From: Pseudoips prasinana
Taxonomy: Eukaryota > Arthropoda > Insecta > Lepidoptera > Nolidae
Assembly: GCA_951640165.1 (NCBI GenBank)
Contig: OX621264.1
Coordinates: forward strand, 5,213,001 to 5,277,000
DNA length: 64,000 bases
Direction: 5' to 3'
The notes below the pieces were generated by a model. That model saw only the letters and a list, made by a program, of their open reading frames with translations, searched no databases and was not told where the DNA came from. The translations under genes and the position numbers were made by a program. Shown here piece by piece: positions 63,225 to 64,000 of this stretch. Each line of letters begins with the position of its first letter. The stretch's first letter is position 1.

Positions 63225-63660
63225 AGTTTTTTTAACCGATTTTGAAAAGGGGAAGTTATCAATTTGACTATGTTTCTTTTGGTACTTTTTTTATTGCACA
63301 CTGAAATATACATATATGACAGAGAAGCCGGCATATTGTTGTTATTGAAAAGAGTTACTTCGGAAATGCTGTTTTTTTTGGGTTCCATACCCAAAGTGTA
63401 AAACGGGACCCTATTACTAAGACTTTGCTGTCTGTCTGTTTGTCACCAGGCTGTATCTCATGAGCCGTGTTAGTTAGACAGTTGAAATTTTCGTAGATGA
63501 TGTATTTCTGTTGCCGCTATAACAAAAAATACTAAAAAATAAAATAAATATTTAAGGGGGCTCCCATACAACAAACGTGTATTGTTTGCTCGTTTTTATA
63601 GATAATGGTACGAAACCTTTCGTGTGTGAGTCCTACTTGCACTTGGCCGGTTTTTTTTGG
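63225..63660. repeat. Dispersed repeat with 'cttggccggttttttt' end
   Basis: Contains 'aaacgggaccctattactaa', ctgtctgtctgtttgtcacc, 'ggctcccatacaacaaacgt' and 'gcacttggccggtttttttt', a repeat widespread in insects. The fragment 'ccggccaagagcgagtcgga' at about 31668 is its end in reverse. Part of its start repeats at 63655-63745. Confidence 0.6.
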
Positions 63661-63759
63661 TACTTTTCTTTATTGCACACATAAATATACATTAACGAAG
63701 CCGGCATATTGTGGTTTTTAAAGAAAGTGCCTTAGAAATGCCGTTTTTTTGTTAGTGAT

Positions 63760-63875
63760 ATGACGGACGTTGGCGTGTTTGGTAAATACTTGCTCTTCAC
63801 GCCGCAGTTCATGGGTTCGATTCCCACCCAGGACAGATATTTGTGTGAATGAACTTTTCAATATCATGGGATTCG
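63760..63875 (+). mobile_element. tRNA-derived SINE head (S2)
   Basis: 'gtgtttggtaaatacttgct' (A-box region) and 'atgggttcgattcccaccca' (B box). Truncated body. Confidence 0.65.
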
Positions 63876-63939
63876 AACTCACAAACTGCGCTGTGTAAGG
63901 CAAGCATCTGCCAACCTCGCCAACTGGCCTGTCATTTGT

Positions 63940-64000
63940 CAGCCATAGTACGTCCACTGCTGGACAAAATACTCCACAAAGAATGCCATAATCGCCACGC
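63940..64000. mobile_element. LINE-tail type dispersed repeat, cut by window end
   Basis: 'cgtccactgctggacaaaat' and gccataatcgccacgc match the 5225-5470 family. Confidence 0.6.

Overview
The window looks like nuclear DNA of a moth or butterfly (Lepidoptera). It is AT-rich, has intron-exon genes, and is packed with repeats typical of lepidopteran genomes: RTE-type LINE tails containing 'ctgctggacaaaggcctcc', R1/Jockey/CR1-like LINE 3' ends, tRNA-derived SINEs, palindromic MITEs and Helitron-like ends. The species cannot be fixed from sequence alone.

Two genes are supported, both on the + strand. (1) From 5.0 to 21.2 kb lie eight coding exons of slimb / beta-TrCP (FBXW1/FBXW11), the F-box/WD40 substrate receptor of the SCF ubiquitin ligase. 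They run from the F-box through all seven WD blades to the stop codon, and a possible 3'UTR exon starts at 24489. The N-terminal exon or exons must lie left of the window. (2) From 52.2 to 62.9 kb lie eight exons of an unrecognised, highly charged, probably nuclear protein. It has a start codon, acidic stretches, an FDQ-rich segment, two paralogous duplicated exons and a Lys/Glu/Gln-rich coiled-coil exon. Its 3' end may lie beyond the window.

The most unusual feature is inside slimb. Three exons (7510-7701, 13567-13757 and 21022-21206) are each followed by a tandem array whose unit is the 3' part of that exon, its 5' splice site and a short piece of the intron. Array 1 (163/163/139 bp) has a three-unit higher-order structure, ABCABCABCAB. 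Array 2 (about 134 bp) was later split by a TIR transposon and by a LINE. Array 3 (118 bp, seven essentially identical units) grades into an older, diverged array 4 (about 150-159 bp), part of which is an open frame of 50-53-residue repeats that still carry a WD-like motif. The units have no obvious 3' splice site, so they are probably intronic decoys, but they create dozens of copies of exon ends and splice donors in one essential gene.

The rest is mobile DNA. It includes an internally deleted Ginger/KRBA2-like element with ~90-bp TIRs and a TATA target duplication (2957-4270). A PIF/Harbinger derivative with a TTA duplication lies at 55202-55862, and five copies of a TA-flanked ~140-bp palindromic MITE are scattered through the window. 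There is also a ~350-bp MITE family (one copy holding nested insertions), a 3'-intact RTE LINE with reverse-transcriptase motifs (43172-44336) and numerous SINEs. The 25-52 kb interval is intergenic and repeat-rich, with no gene I can support.
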